Assembly: GCA_038380795.1 (NCBI GenBank)
Contig: CM076268.1
Coordinates: 21,679,001-21,743,000, forward strand
Reading direction: 5' to 3'
DNA from: Pyrocephalus nanus
Taxonomy: Eukaryota; Chordata; Aves; Passeriformes; Tyrannidae
Length of the DNA stretch: 64,000 bases
Shown here: piece by piece, positions 1 through 31,600 of the stretch
Position numbering within the stretch: position 1 is the first letter of the stretch
How the letters are laid out: each line of letters begins with the position of its first letter
Position numbers and translations under genes: made by a program
Notes under the pieces: generated by a model
What the model saw: the letters and a program-made list of their open reading frames with translations, nothing else
Databases searched by the model: none
Told to the model about the DNA's origin: nothing

Positions 1-20039
<20,039 letters not shown>

Positions 20040-22470
20040 ACACTTGCCACATAAGTATTGTTTTCTGTAACATAAAATGCCTTTTTTTGGAAACAGAAGA
20101 GATATATGAACAGCAAAAGGTGCTGTGTACATGAGCTTAAGATTAGCTTGTGCTAATGCCCCATTCTAAGGGTATGAATTATAAAATAATGCATTTCAAA
20201 TGTCTTTGGAACACATTTGATATCAAACACCTCAAATTTGCTGCCAACAGTAGACAGTTCTTATAATTTAATTTTTTTGTTTTGCTTTTCAAGATTCTTT
20301 TAGTGAATTCTGTACTCCCAGAAGCACATTTCAGTTATGCACTATATATTCCAGTAGTTTCCATGTGATGGTATAAAACATGGACCTCACATTAAGCTTG
20401 CCTTGAGAGTTTTTACGACACTGTTGTTTACTTGGCAGTTTTTTAGGGACAAATCATTGATACAGAAACATTCAACTTTCCAAGAGGATTTTAGCTGGCT
20501 GTTCTAAAACCATGCAGAAATGATGGTGTGGGGCTTTTAATTAAAAGAGGGGAGGTGGGGCAGCAGAACAGTTTAAACAGAGGATTAAAATTTCATTTTT
20601 CAACTGATTTTTTTTTTTTTTTTTGCTTTTGACTTTTGCCTGGCAACAGTACTTTAACAAAAACTGGAGCTGTCTCTGTCACCCTGTAGGTAGGCATTCC
20701 AGAACTCTCGTACTGTACTGAAATGTTTTGCAGAGGTTGTTTGTGGCACACTGTTGTCAACATGAAGCCTTATGGCTGGAGACCTTAAATCATGGGGCTC
20801 TCTCCTTGCTCAATTCAGCAATACTCTGACCTGAAAAATCCTGGTTCTCTTAAGCTGCCTGCATGTCCAGGACCGGAAACTGCCACATGCTGGCTCTTTC
20901 TTTTTGAAAACCAAACGAGCACATGCAATTGTTTCCCTCTTCATCTGATGTTATTCCAGCTGCTCAAGGTGGAAATTAAAAGATAAAGATACTCAATTAA
21001 ACAAGACCTTTAACCTCACTGCCCTTGTTTCCAACAATGCGTAAGCTTTTTGAATCCTGAGCTCTGCAGGGACATGAAGCCTTATTTAGGTAGTCTGATG
21101 GTCCCAGCAAATGGTGGTTCCTAATGCTACACATACCTCATTATTTTTACTGCTTTTGGAGTTTAGAGGCTGAAAATCTTTTTCAAGTTCTAGTAATAGT
21201 GAATTAAACCAAGTGCTACTGTATCTTTAAAAAAAATCCCAAACAAAATAACAATAAGACTCCCAAATTCACCCCTCACTCAAATGGACTTGTGATGCTT
21301 TTATCCTTCCATAATTTAACATGCCTTCATATATATTTTTTTATATATATATATGCATACACATTCATTTACTTGCCTCGTAGTCTCTTGGCATTTGACA
21401 GAAAGGAAAACTTGAGAATGAGTGTCTATACTTGCAAGGAGTACTTGCAGGCTTCTGCCCAAATCAGCACTGACATCATAATACCCTTGTGATCTGCTGA
21501 AAATTGTTGCACGATCAAACCACCTTGAATAGAAGTGTCCTTGTGGAAAAGCTGCTCAGTCTTAACAGTTCAAAGGAAGAGACGCAGCACAGTGAACTGT
21601 CCTTTACCTCTCTGCAACAGTTATTCTACACTTGGATTTTCTCCCCTCCACCCCCTTTCATTGCACTGTTATCTAAAAAGGGAAGTTAAACTGTTGATGA
21701 TACATCTGTCTCAAAATGACCTCAGCAAGAGAAGGCACATGTTTGTCTTTTATTTGCTCCTTGTGTCTGGGTGTTATGAAATACGTGGTACTTAGGATCT
21801 TTCCTTAGTATTCTCTTCCTGCAGTTACCTGCAATGGGAAGAGGAGGGAAGGGGTGCCAGAGCCTTAACCTGGATGCATTTGGTTGGTTTATACCACATC
21901 TTTAACATAATTTTAATGTAGTAATTTCTATTTAATAGTAAATAACACTGAGTAAGTAGGGATTATTTTAAAGGGATTTTCTAAATAGTCTTCCTGTATT
22001 GCTTCTCAATGCTTCTCACATGCCCCTGTCCCAATTCAGGCTTCTCTGTGAGATTTTTTTTATTTTAGCATCACTGTTTAGTTGCTTGACTGATATTAAT
22101 GCAATATTACTAATGCCTTTAATACATAATTGTTTATGCCAAAGATCACTTTTTGTTTATTGATGAATGTTTGCAGGAGAGTTATGAATCATGGTTGCCT
22201 TTGATATTCTTCAAGAATGTTTGCTCTAAGTTCTCGAACTGTTTTGTAGAAGCTGAGATATTTGTCCACCTTATGCAATTACTGCATTTTTGAAAACTAT
22301 TGGTCTGCAGACCCAAAGTGCAGCAAAAATTTGAACAAGACCATGAATGTCACTTGGAAATGTTTTACCACTATAAAACTTTGTTTATAAACCAAAATGT
22401 ATTGTATAGTCTAATGTTTTCAATCTTTCTTTGGTTCTGTTAAAACAATAAAAATGCATTTGTACAAATG
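20040..22470 (+). other. VCL: VCL 3' untranslated region
   Basis: AT-rich sequence from the stop codon to the first well-placed AATAAA with a GT-rich downstream element. The ~2.4 kb length resembles the long 3'UTR of mammalian VCL. It includes a T-run near 20609-20624 and a TA-rich stretch near 21330-21355. Short open frames within it look random. The cleavage point is estimated. Confidence 0.75.
22447..22452 (+). terminator. VCL: VCL polyadenylation signal AATAAA
   Basis: AATAAA followed about 20 bases later by a GT-rich stretch (CAGCTTGTGGGTGTT). This is the expected arrangement for a poly(A) site, so cleavage is probably near 22465-22475. Confidence 0.75.
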
Positions 22471-23206
22471 TCAGCTTGTGGGTGTTAATGATAATGGAGC
22501 AGTGGATAATGCTGTAACAAGAGCAGCAGAAATACTAAAGCAAAAGAACAATTGTTTCTCCATGTTCTGAACAGAAAAAAAGTGCAAAGTTTCTCAAACA
22601 GGAGAAGATTAAATGAAGTTTTTTCTGTCCTTTGTGCCTGTCAAACTAGTAATTAAAGAACTTACAGGAAGCTGTGTTCAGTGGGAGAAAACAGTTTTTC
22701 CAAGGCTTGACAGTCTGTTCTGTTACAGCCAGACAAGGTTCTGAAGCCTTGAAACCTGATCCTGTCAGTAAGGGAAGAACTGCTATTCTGCCCAGCATCT
22801 CATTAATCTGAATTTTACTTCTCAAACTGAATGCAAGGGTGATTAGCGTGGAACCACTGTCCTTCTTCCTTCACCATAGGAACTTCTCAAACAATTCCTC
22901 TTGCTAAAAATTTCTACCAGCACACATAAATGTTCTGACTTTGTGGAACTAATGTTTTTTTGGTGCTGTAGGACCAAATGTGCCCCCATACTGCCAGGAG
23001 GCACCTGGGATTTAGTCTTAATAGGTAAAATTCAGAGTTCTATACTGTTCACATGGTTCTCTCCATATCTGAGAGATAAGCCAACAAACAGACAGCCACT
23101 TTTATCAGCATTCCCAGTGCTGGACATCTAGAGAAGGGGAGATCAAAACTTGGCAGTATAATTCCTGACTAATGACATCCTCTGATTCCCTAAGCTGTAC
23201 TCTTGA
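22471..23206. other. Intergenic space between convergent VCL and AP3M1
   Basis: About 0.7 kb between the VCL poly(A) site and the most distal candidate poly(A) site for a minus-strand transcript. No gene or repeat is recognised. The interval grows to about 2 kb if AP3M1 ends at the proximal signal instead. Confidence 0.5.
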
Positions 23207-23226
23207 TACAGGTGCTGGTGCAATTT

Positions 23227-23232
23227 TTTATT
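23227..23232 (-). terminator. Candidate distal poly(A) signal (minus strand)
   Basis: TTTATT on plus, i.e. AATAAA on minus, about 2.3 kb after the AP3M1 stop. It overlaps the stop codon of the orphan frame. It could end a long AP3M1 3'UTR. Confidence 0.35.
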
Positions 23233-23722
23233 AACAGGAGAACAGGAACACAGTTTCCCTTCTGCAGAGTCTGCAGCTGAGCTTCCTGAGTTTGGAGAAA
23301 GGGGCAGGAAGTAACACACCTTCAGGAAAAGGAATCAGCCTCACACAACAGACACCATTTCTCTGACAAAATACATCTCTCTGCTCAGGCTGGTTTCCTG
23401 CCAGGTGAGTACAATTCTTGTTGACAGTGAGTTCTGGAGGTGAGCTGGGAAGTATGGAATTATGGATCAGAGCTTTCCCACAGACAGCAGCTCCTGTGTG
23501 TGCTTCCCTGGTGCCCCAGTTACAGTGGGCTGGCAAGGCTCGTTCTGTAAGGTGCTGAAGGGCAGTGCTGGTGTCGAGACTCAGCAGTCCTGATACCACC
23601 TTATGTTCTGTATCAGCACTGGAGTCAGTTCCCAAAGGAGATGGAGCAAGCACTTCCAGGCTGCTAATGCAGAGGAGCAGCTCCAGGTACTCAAACTTCA
23701 GCTTGGGACAATTACCAGTTAC
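23231..23722 (-). other. Unexplained 164-codon open frame with an overlapping poly(A) signal
   Basis: On the minus strand an open frame runs from a possible acceptor (CTTCATAG just above 23722) to TAA at 23231-23233, which overlaps AATAAA at 23227-23232. The upstream part reads plausibly as protein (KLKFEYLELLLCISSLEVLA, then DTEHKVVSGLLSLD) and is less AT-rich than its surroundings. The C-terminal part looks less protein-like. I do not recognise a family. It may be the distal AP3M1 3'UTR, a terminal exon of an unannotated transcript, or chance. There is no ATG in the open frame upstream of this stretch. Confidence 0.3.
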
Positions 23723-23933
23723 CTATGAAGACAAGATTTCTTGTACAGTTACAGTGACTGAAGGATATTAATTGCTGAAACACGGTGCAGAACATGGTAG
23801 GATGAATAATTAATTGATGTTTCTCCAGTTGAAAAAAGGCAGACTCAAAGATTGGTAGCTTTTAATAACCAGTGTTATGTCTACAAAAATACAGGGCTTT
23901 CTTATTGTAAGTGCTGGTTCTTCATGGTGCTGT

Positions 23934-23939
23934 TTTATT
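23934..23939 (-). terminator. AP3M1: Candidate AP3M1 poly(A) signal (minus strand)
   Basis: AATAAA on the minus strand about 1.6 kb downstream of the AP3M1 stop. One of three possible sites; the sequence alone does not decide between them. Confidence 0.3.
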
Positions 23940-24589
23940 TACTGTAATTTCAGAAATTCAGAATGTTTGTTTATGGCCAAGTTTACCCTAATGATATTAT
24001 GCTGATTTCTTTTCTTACTGACTTGCTGCCAGTGTTAAGATGGGTTTCCCCTCATTGTCCCCGGCTGATCATTTTTTGTTCCAGTATTTGAAATTTTGAT
24101 TACTGAATCACTTTAGTTCCTGCTCTTCATCTTCAGCAAAGTTAGCACCTATTCATCAATTTCTGAGCCAAACAGGTTAGGGAAACAAAGGCTCTCCAGT
24201 ATCCCATCCTTCTTTAATTCTGAATTTAGCCCCCTGTGTATGGACTAAATACAGGGTTTGGAACCTGATGGGTACTGTGGAGCGTGTTTTGGTTTAAAGT
24301 GATAACAAGCTTTTTGGTGTATAATGAGAAGTTCAGTCAGCTTTGCATCCTCACTGTTGAGTCTTTGAAATCTCATAAACTAACAGTTGTCCTCCATTTA
24401 AAAATAAAAAAAAAGGGACCTCACCTGCCATGCTCCTAAACAGCTTTTTATAAACTCTAAGTAGCTGCACAGTGATCAAGTTCAGTAAAGATGCAGCAAA
24501 TAGTCATTATTTAATTGTGTATCAGATGCCTCCTTCCTAAGAGCATTGTGAACCATTTACATCAGCATGAATATTTCACCAGATGAGAC

Positions 24590-25525
24590 TTTTGCAGTAG
24601 AGTTCCCTTTATTTCAGAACATTAAAGCACAGAACCATTAAATACACTTGACACTTCTATTGTGCTATCTAAAAAGCTACGCTCCAAGGTACACACCGCA
24701 CAGATCTGGGGGCATCCACTTCAAACAAGTGGAACATCTAAATCAAAGCAAAGGCTTCACATAAAAAATAGATCTTACTCTCTGCAACTGTATTCTTAAA
24801 AAAAAGATGGAGATGATGAGATTGAATGGAAAGAAAGTGGATTACCGAAGCAACAATCACCTCCCAGATTTAATGCAGGATGTTATTTTTATCAGCTCAT
24901 CTGCTGATGGCAGAAATGAAAGCTGATTAAGGCAAATGCTTCTTAAGAAAGGCGATTTCTTGTAAACAACACAGAAATTATTTTTTACCTCATCAGAAGC
25001 TTTCTCAGGAGTGACACTTGCTATGTCCCAGGCCCCTAGGGTCCCCTGCCCCTCTCACTGCTGCTATTTCTGAAGGGATTACAGGCTCCTTTGTGGAATG
25101 CCAGCTTGCAGCTGGCTGTGAGAATTACGGAGCTTTCTTTGCAGGCGGCTGCAGCAGCAAAACACGCCACCAGACTTTTCCAGTGGCCTGTCTGGCCTTC
25201 ATAATGTGCTTGACCTCTGGGCTTTGGTATCTGACTGGCAGTGTAGGGTTTGTGACACTTCGTGGGTTGCCTATATCAAACTACTCACCAGCACAACAAA
25301 TCAGTAAAAAAAGAGTGAAAGTGTTTTAGAAAAAAAGTACCTTATTTTAAAGCCATATTAAGAAAAACTAAGCTATGCTTTCATTGTAAGAGCTGCTGTG
25401 CACAAATGCTTTGATCCCAAACTAATCAGAGTCAATTAATTGGCACCTAATTAATAGCAACATAAGTCACTAAGCAGTCAAGTTTTTTTTTAAGGGGAAT
25501 TTCCTCTTAGACGTAGATCATCTTC
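24590..25525 (-). other. AP3M1: AP3M1 3' untranslated region (minimum extent)
   Basis: AT-rich sequence downstream of the AP3M1 stop on the minus strand, at least to the proximal AATAAA. It may extend to about 23.2 kb. No conserved element is recognised. Confidence 0.5.
24608..24613 (-). terminator. AP3M1: Candidate proximal AP3M1 poly(A) signal (minus strand)
   Basis: AATAAA on the minus strand (GAAATAAAGGG) about 0.9 kb after the AP3M1 stop, followed by a modest T/G-rich stretch (TCTCATCTGGTG). A likely proximal site. Confidence 0.4.
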
Positions 25526-25626
25526 TCATGTCCTGACTTGGAATTTTCCTGCTTTTGTAATATATTTGACACCTTTGAAAGGCTTGTATTTTTCTCCATA
25601 CATGTCTAGGCGATTCACTTTCAGTC
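25526..25626 (-). CDS. AP3M1: AP3M1 last coding exon (residues 386-418 and stop)
   Basis: Reads LKVNRLDMYGEKYKPFKGVK then YITKAGKFQVRT and TGA. The C-terminal strand of the mu homology domain matches the family end exactly. Acceptor GGCTTTTTTCCAG. Confidence 0.97.
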
Positions 25627-28600
25627 CTGGAAAAAAGCCAAAGACAAGGACAAAGTTAAAAGCAGAATGCTGGGAATAGTGTCAGTCTGTTTAAAAGTTC
25701 AGCTTTCTTGAAGCATGTTAGGATGGGTTAGGAAGCTAAATTTCCTTTCTTTCGCAAGTTCATCTGGTTTGAAATAGCAAATGAGACTGTTCTTGTCACC
25801 TAATCACAGCTGATTTGGCAGGGCAACAACTTCCTTCTCTTTTCTTCCCTGAGCCAACATCCTCCTTCCAGGAGATGAACTATTGAACAAAGGAGTCTGT
25901 CTTCCTCCCGTGCACTGCACTCATTTCCGATCAGGAACATGAGGCAAAGGACATGTTTCAGAACTCTCTTCACTCCAATTTGTATTAAAAGAACCAGCAA
26001 TCCCCCTGCTATTAACTGAGGAAGGTCAGTAGCTAGTAATGACCTCCCCCTTCAGGCTGTTCCCTGCTTTCTCACAGGTCCATCATATCTGGTGTCCAGC
26101 CACTGAATCAGCGATATTTTTTTAGAATAAAACTAGTTTAAGAGGAAACTGTAGGATTCTCTTCTTACAAGAACTGTTATTTACTCAAAGTAGTCTAGGA
26201 AGCAAAAGGACTATGGCCTGGTACCTGTCCTTCAGTCATGCTCCTCCTCTCCAAATGAGAGTCTCCACACTGTGAGAGTCTTGATCCTGCCAAGCTTGCT
26301 TGCAGAACCATTTTCCACAGGGACAGCTCACATGATTTAAGTGTTTGTGGACTGAGGCCTTCTCTGCTTTAAATTTAGTTTTGCATTTACCATATATGCT
26401 TCATTCTGATTTTGCTGGCTGATTGTTTTAAAGATGAAAAACTAACCAGCTCCAGAAGGAAAGAATAAGAAGGGCATTCTTCAAAATTATTGGAGTGTTA
26501 TGACCATTAGAAAGGGCTTTAGTGGTGCAAGGCTAAATGAGTCAAGGGCAGCACGCTAAAGCATCATCCATCGATCTTCAGTAAAAGGATACATTGGCGT
26601 GTTTAACGCACCAATCAACAAAGAAAAAGCCATTCTTCTGTTCTCAAGCCTTTCTTGAGCAAAACAACTGGGAATTCACAATTCCCAGCAAGGGTAACTG
26701 TCAAGTTTGGGAAAATCAGACTTTATTGTTTTGGACCAAGCTGACTTAGGATCAGTATCTCCAAATAAAAGATTAAGAGTTTCCACTTCATTTCCTACTC
26801 GTTCTGTCAGCACCAATTTCATGTAACACCCCCCCCCCCCTCACCTGAAATTGCAAGCTGTTGTATCTTAAACTGGATGTTTAAACTTGGATTCTCCTCT
26901 GGCTTGGGGGCTCCAGACTGCAGGTTCACTATGCCTTTCAGGTTTGGTAGCTTCTGAGGGGTAATTTTGCCCACGTCCCACGTTAACACCTTGTCAGGAA
27001 GGAAAGAAGAGTAGCAGTAGCTTTCTAGGAAACAACCTATAAGGTTAAATTCATATCCAGAATGTCATTTTTTCCCCCAGGCTTTCTTTTGCCCTGTTCC
27101 TTAGTTGGTCTGTGCACTGAGTACATCGTGTTCCCAGAGTAACAATGACTGATCCCGACGTCAGTCTGGATCAGCTGGATCCATGAAGCAAAGAGAGTAA
27201 CCAGCAAAAAGTCACAGGAACTTAAACAAGAGAATGAGGAGAGTGGGAGCAAGGCACTTGGCCAAATGAGATGTCGAAGCTGCAGTAACTTTCCTAAGGA
27301 TCACTTGTTTGCCATTGACTCTTACACTTCAGGGAAATGTGGAACCAAATGGGTCATTTACTCACCTATAAGAGGTGGTTTGTTTGCTCTTACCATAAAC
27401 TGAAAACTGATAAAGGCAGAAAAACCTCAGTTCTCCCCACTTCTGCAAACTTTTGCAGTAACAATCCACCTAGTTATCCCAACTCTTGATAAAAACACAG
27501 TATCATTCATTTCTGCAGAGAGGAAAACAGACTTCAAGCGGTTTTTCTAGGTGTCTTTCTTTTAAAAAGATCAAGGTCTATTGTTTTTGAAACAGAATGT
27601 TACTTGGAGAACTTTCACTTAAAATTCTAATCCGTTGCTGACTGAGATATTCCAAGGGCAGCACAAAGCTCAGAGCAGGGTCTTGGAGGGAGCAGAAGGG
27701 TTTGGCTCAGACTCCACTTCAGCAAAATGGATCCTGGGTACTAAAAGGCTTCAGAAGCTTTAGGAAATTTGGGTTTCAAATTCGGAGGCAGGAAAGCAGG
27801 AGCTCAAGCTACATTTATAAGACACTTTGTCTTCCTTACTGTGTGTCTTCAGGCAGATCTTTTGGAAGAGATTTTTTTCTCATCTCCTGCTCCCTGTTTT
27901 TCTGGATACCTGTTTTCAAGTCTACTGCATTTTCTCCAGATAAGTATGTTTTCAAGAACACAGATTGCAAAATATATCATGGCTGAAACTATCAGCAAAA
28001 TACTGCTGTATCCACTAAGGAAAAATATTAGGGTGGTGAAAGAGGGGGAGAAAAGAGAGGAAGGGAAGGAAAAGGATATTGACAAAGTCAGAAATCACAA
28101 CTGTTGTGTATCTGAGTTTGAAAAAGTAAATTTTAAAAATAAATTTTTAATTAATAAACATATGCTGAAAGAAGGTTTTTTGCTAAGAACACTGCTCCAG
28201 TGTTCTGCAATATGAATGACTTGTTCCAATGCCATCTTTGATTTTTAAATAAATAGAAACTTGAGTCTTACCTTAGTAACTGGGTCAAAAGTATAGCTGC
28301 CTTGTGTAGCAGTGAGGTTCATATTAAGTACAGCCTTTGGCATGTGAACTGTCATGACAACTCCTTCTACTGTTTTCCCCATGTTCTGTTTTGGTCCAAT
28401 GGTAACATCAAATCTTCCTGAAGAACTATTTTCCTTAAAACTGATCATGTGTTTCACATATACAGGAATTGCCACCAAGCTGAAAAGAGAAAACAGTAGC
28501 TGAATGCATCCTGGATACTTCTCTGCTTGAGGAAAAAAAAAAATCTTTCTCATAAATAGTTCTAGTTTTTCTGGCAATTATTCAAGTTAGAAACAGTTTG

Positions 28601-31600
28601 TTTCAAAAGTGATAGTTTGCTCTTCTGCGTGATTGCTGAAGTGATTTTATTAGCAGAGAATAACAGGAAAATATAGTTTCTTTTCTTCCAAATAACTTGT
28701 CCTATTCTCTCTTCTTTCATCTATTTATTTTTTTAAAGTAATCTTATTGAGCCAAATCTCAGAAGAGCCACCAGTCAAATCAGGCTTTAGTTTGCAAATA
28801 TCTGCAGTTTAGACTTTTTTGCTTTATTCTCTCCATGAAAGTCAGAGTCCTCTATGTACACAGAGACACTTATCCACAAAGTATCTGGCACCAACAATGA
28901 CTGCTAGGAATGAATGGCCCTGTATTACTGTCATGTGGGATTTATTCCACTGAAAAAGGATTGCTGAGTACCCGCAATTCACTGGAAAATGGTTTCCTTC
29001 TTTTAGTGGGGACAGGGCAACAGATGAGACAAAATCTGAGCATGTGTATTTTAGAACAATTAAATCCTCCCCGTAACAAGGAGAAATCTGCAGTTACTCA
29101 TATGGAAAGCAGTAGATGGTGTATCTGGAGAACCAGTGTGTCTAAATGGAACGTACTTTTGTGAACTGACACGGTAGGAGATCAATCTGAAATTCCCATC
29201 GGGAGGAATAAATGAAAGGACTCTCTCAGACTCCCAGCGTTTGAACCGGATACATGGATGGAAGCTGACATCATCCAGCAGCCGTGGGTTCTGGAAACAG
29301 AGGCAAAACGGTAAGTCAAATCTCATCAAGTATGAGCAGTTTGAAGTAGCTACTGAACTCTACACAATTCCTATTTCTTAGACTCTAAGTACCTTTCCTA
29401 CCCATTATCAGAGACATGTTATTGAGCTAGATGGATTTCTGATCTGACCTGGTAAGCAGCTCCTGTGAATGTATTTTATGTACAGACAAAAGCCATTCCC
29501 AACTACTGAGCAATGCAGCTTCTACAATATAAGGCAAAACTTGTTATTTTTCACATGTATAACACATGAAGTAGCAATTGTGCTCTTAAAATTGTTGAAC
29601 TCTTGATTATTATGAAAAATAAATCCTGAGCCATTAAGATTCCCAAATATAGGCTGAATTTACCATGAAAGACAGAGAAAGATCTGGCATTCCTGAGAGC
29701 TTAATACACGAATCAATAACACCTTGGATTTCTGCAAAGACTGTGGAACCTGCAGGAGAAAAAACAGACCCAAGACTTAACATTATTATGAAGGGCCTTA
29801 CAGACATGGTGAAGAGCAGCTGGAGGGCACAGATGACATTTGCACAACACTCAAGAACCTGCCAAGCCCAGCTAGGAAAGGTCATTCCAGTTACCTGTGT
29901 CCTGGGCAGCCTGCTAAAACACGAGCCAGAGCAAACAGCTTGTCCCAAATCAGCTACTTATACCTGTGCCAGCTGTTACACAGGACTTGTACTGGATGTG
30001 CTTGAACTGGTTGCCAGCAATAAGCAAATAATTTCAGAACACATGAGCTCTGAATTTCCTTTTTTTTTTCTCATCCCTGTCCCAGGTCTCCAGAAAACTA
30101 GCAAGTTGTGTTGTGGTGCAGGAAGTTGAACCACATCAAAACAACCAATGTCAAAAAGCAGTAAGTTTGTGCTATAAAGCTCCAGCTAACCTTGGCTTTC
30201 ACAAGTAAGGCTTGTTTAACAGCAGGATTACATATTTGTTTTAATATTAAATAGATCTATAGCAAAAAAAAACAAAAAACCAACCCAAAACCCAAAGCAA
30301 GAATACCAAGCATCTTACTCAGGAAATGCTCATTTACTTAAATACCATGTAAGAACAGAAAGGCATATGAAGGACTCTGGACTAATTAATTAGCCCAACA
30401 AGCAAAGGTAATTTTAGAAGACAGATAGAAACTACTGCTCATCTAGTCAAGGGGAAGGAGAGATGGTGGCTTTATACTTGGTTTGAAAAGAAGGGTTCCT
30501 GTTTCAGGTTAAAGCAGTTAACCATATCCCTATGAAACAAGATACCATCCCTATTCAGGGGAACCACCTTCTCTACTTCTTAGTCCCACTTCAGGTTAGG
30601 AAGAAAGACTCTTGCACTGCTAGTCCCAAGGGATCAGAGCAGAAAACAGTAGCTATGACCACTGCAGCAGATCCTCAGTAGGAAATTTAAACACTCTGAA
30701 CACTGATTTGGCTTGGAATACACACAGAAATACACCATGGCCTTGGTTGTACCTCCTCAGACTAAGCACTCATGGTACTCTTGGGAACCCTAATGAGCTG
30801 GGAGAGTAACACAGTCATCAGTGTGTTCTGACTGTGAGGGACACCTTCTCTTAGCTTCAAGATGGTGTGAGTAAGAGCTGCACAGTAACTATCTGTGACT
30901 GTCCAGTTCAGTGGTGGCCAAAGCTTTAAGTGGTGTATGGAACCAAAACAACACTGACTACTGCTACAACAGCAGCACCACATGAGGAAATCAGAGATTT
31001 GCTGCCTGCCCCATACCACCTCAAACTGGAGTCCTGCCATCTTCAGCATTGCTAACTGATGGCCCCAGTACTGAACAAAACAGCAGGTTCCTGCCCACAG
31101 CATTACAGTTTCCTCTTTGCATCAGTTTTTTCTACTTCTTGGCACACAAGTTATCTGGTTCCTTCTTTAAAGTTAAAACTCAGAATAAAGACCTTTGTAT
31201 TTGAAGATGATATGTTTCATTTACAGAAAAGAAAGGAGTATTATTAAGCTTCATAATATCTGGCTCTAGTTTATATATAAAGAAAACAAGACTGTCCAGC
31301 TATTTTGCACCAAGTTTATCTTGCTAGCAGAAGAAAGCTAATGAAAGCTTTTGTCTTGCTCATTTGAGGACCTGCAAGGACTGCAGTACATTGTTGGCAG
31401 GAACAATGGGAGATAATTTTCTCATCGCATTTAAAACTTCAACTACTTTTTTTCCATTTATATCCATTGCGAGATAATCAATATAAAACCAGAAAACATC
31501 CAAGTACAGAATAATTCTTGTAAGTGTCCTTGAAGCAATCCAGAGCATATTGATGTTTTAAGATGAACTGAAGAAATACATTTGGGCACATAATTATAAA

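Noticed and set aside
27702..28215. Plus-strand frames of 94 and 148 codons in an AP3M1 intron
   Set aside because: They overlap each other in different frames, show low-complexity lysine/glutamate composition near the end and match no family.
29665..30129. Plus-strand 154-codon frame
   Set aside because: Its start is the antisense of AP3M1 coding exon 4, the remainder is intron, and no protein family is recognised.
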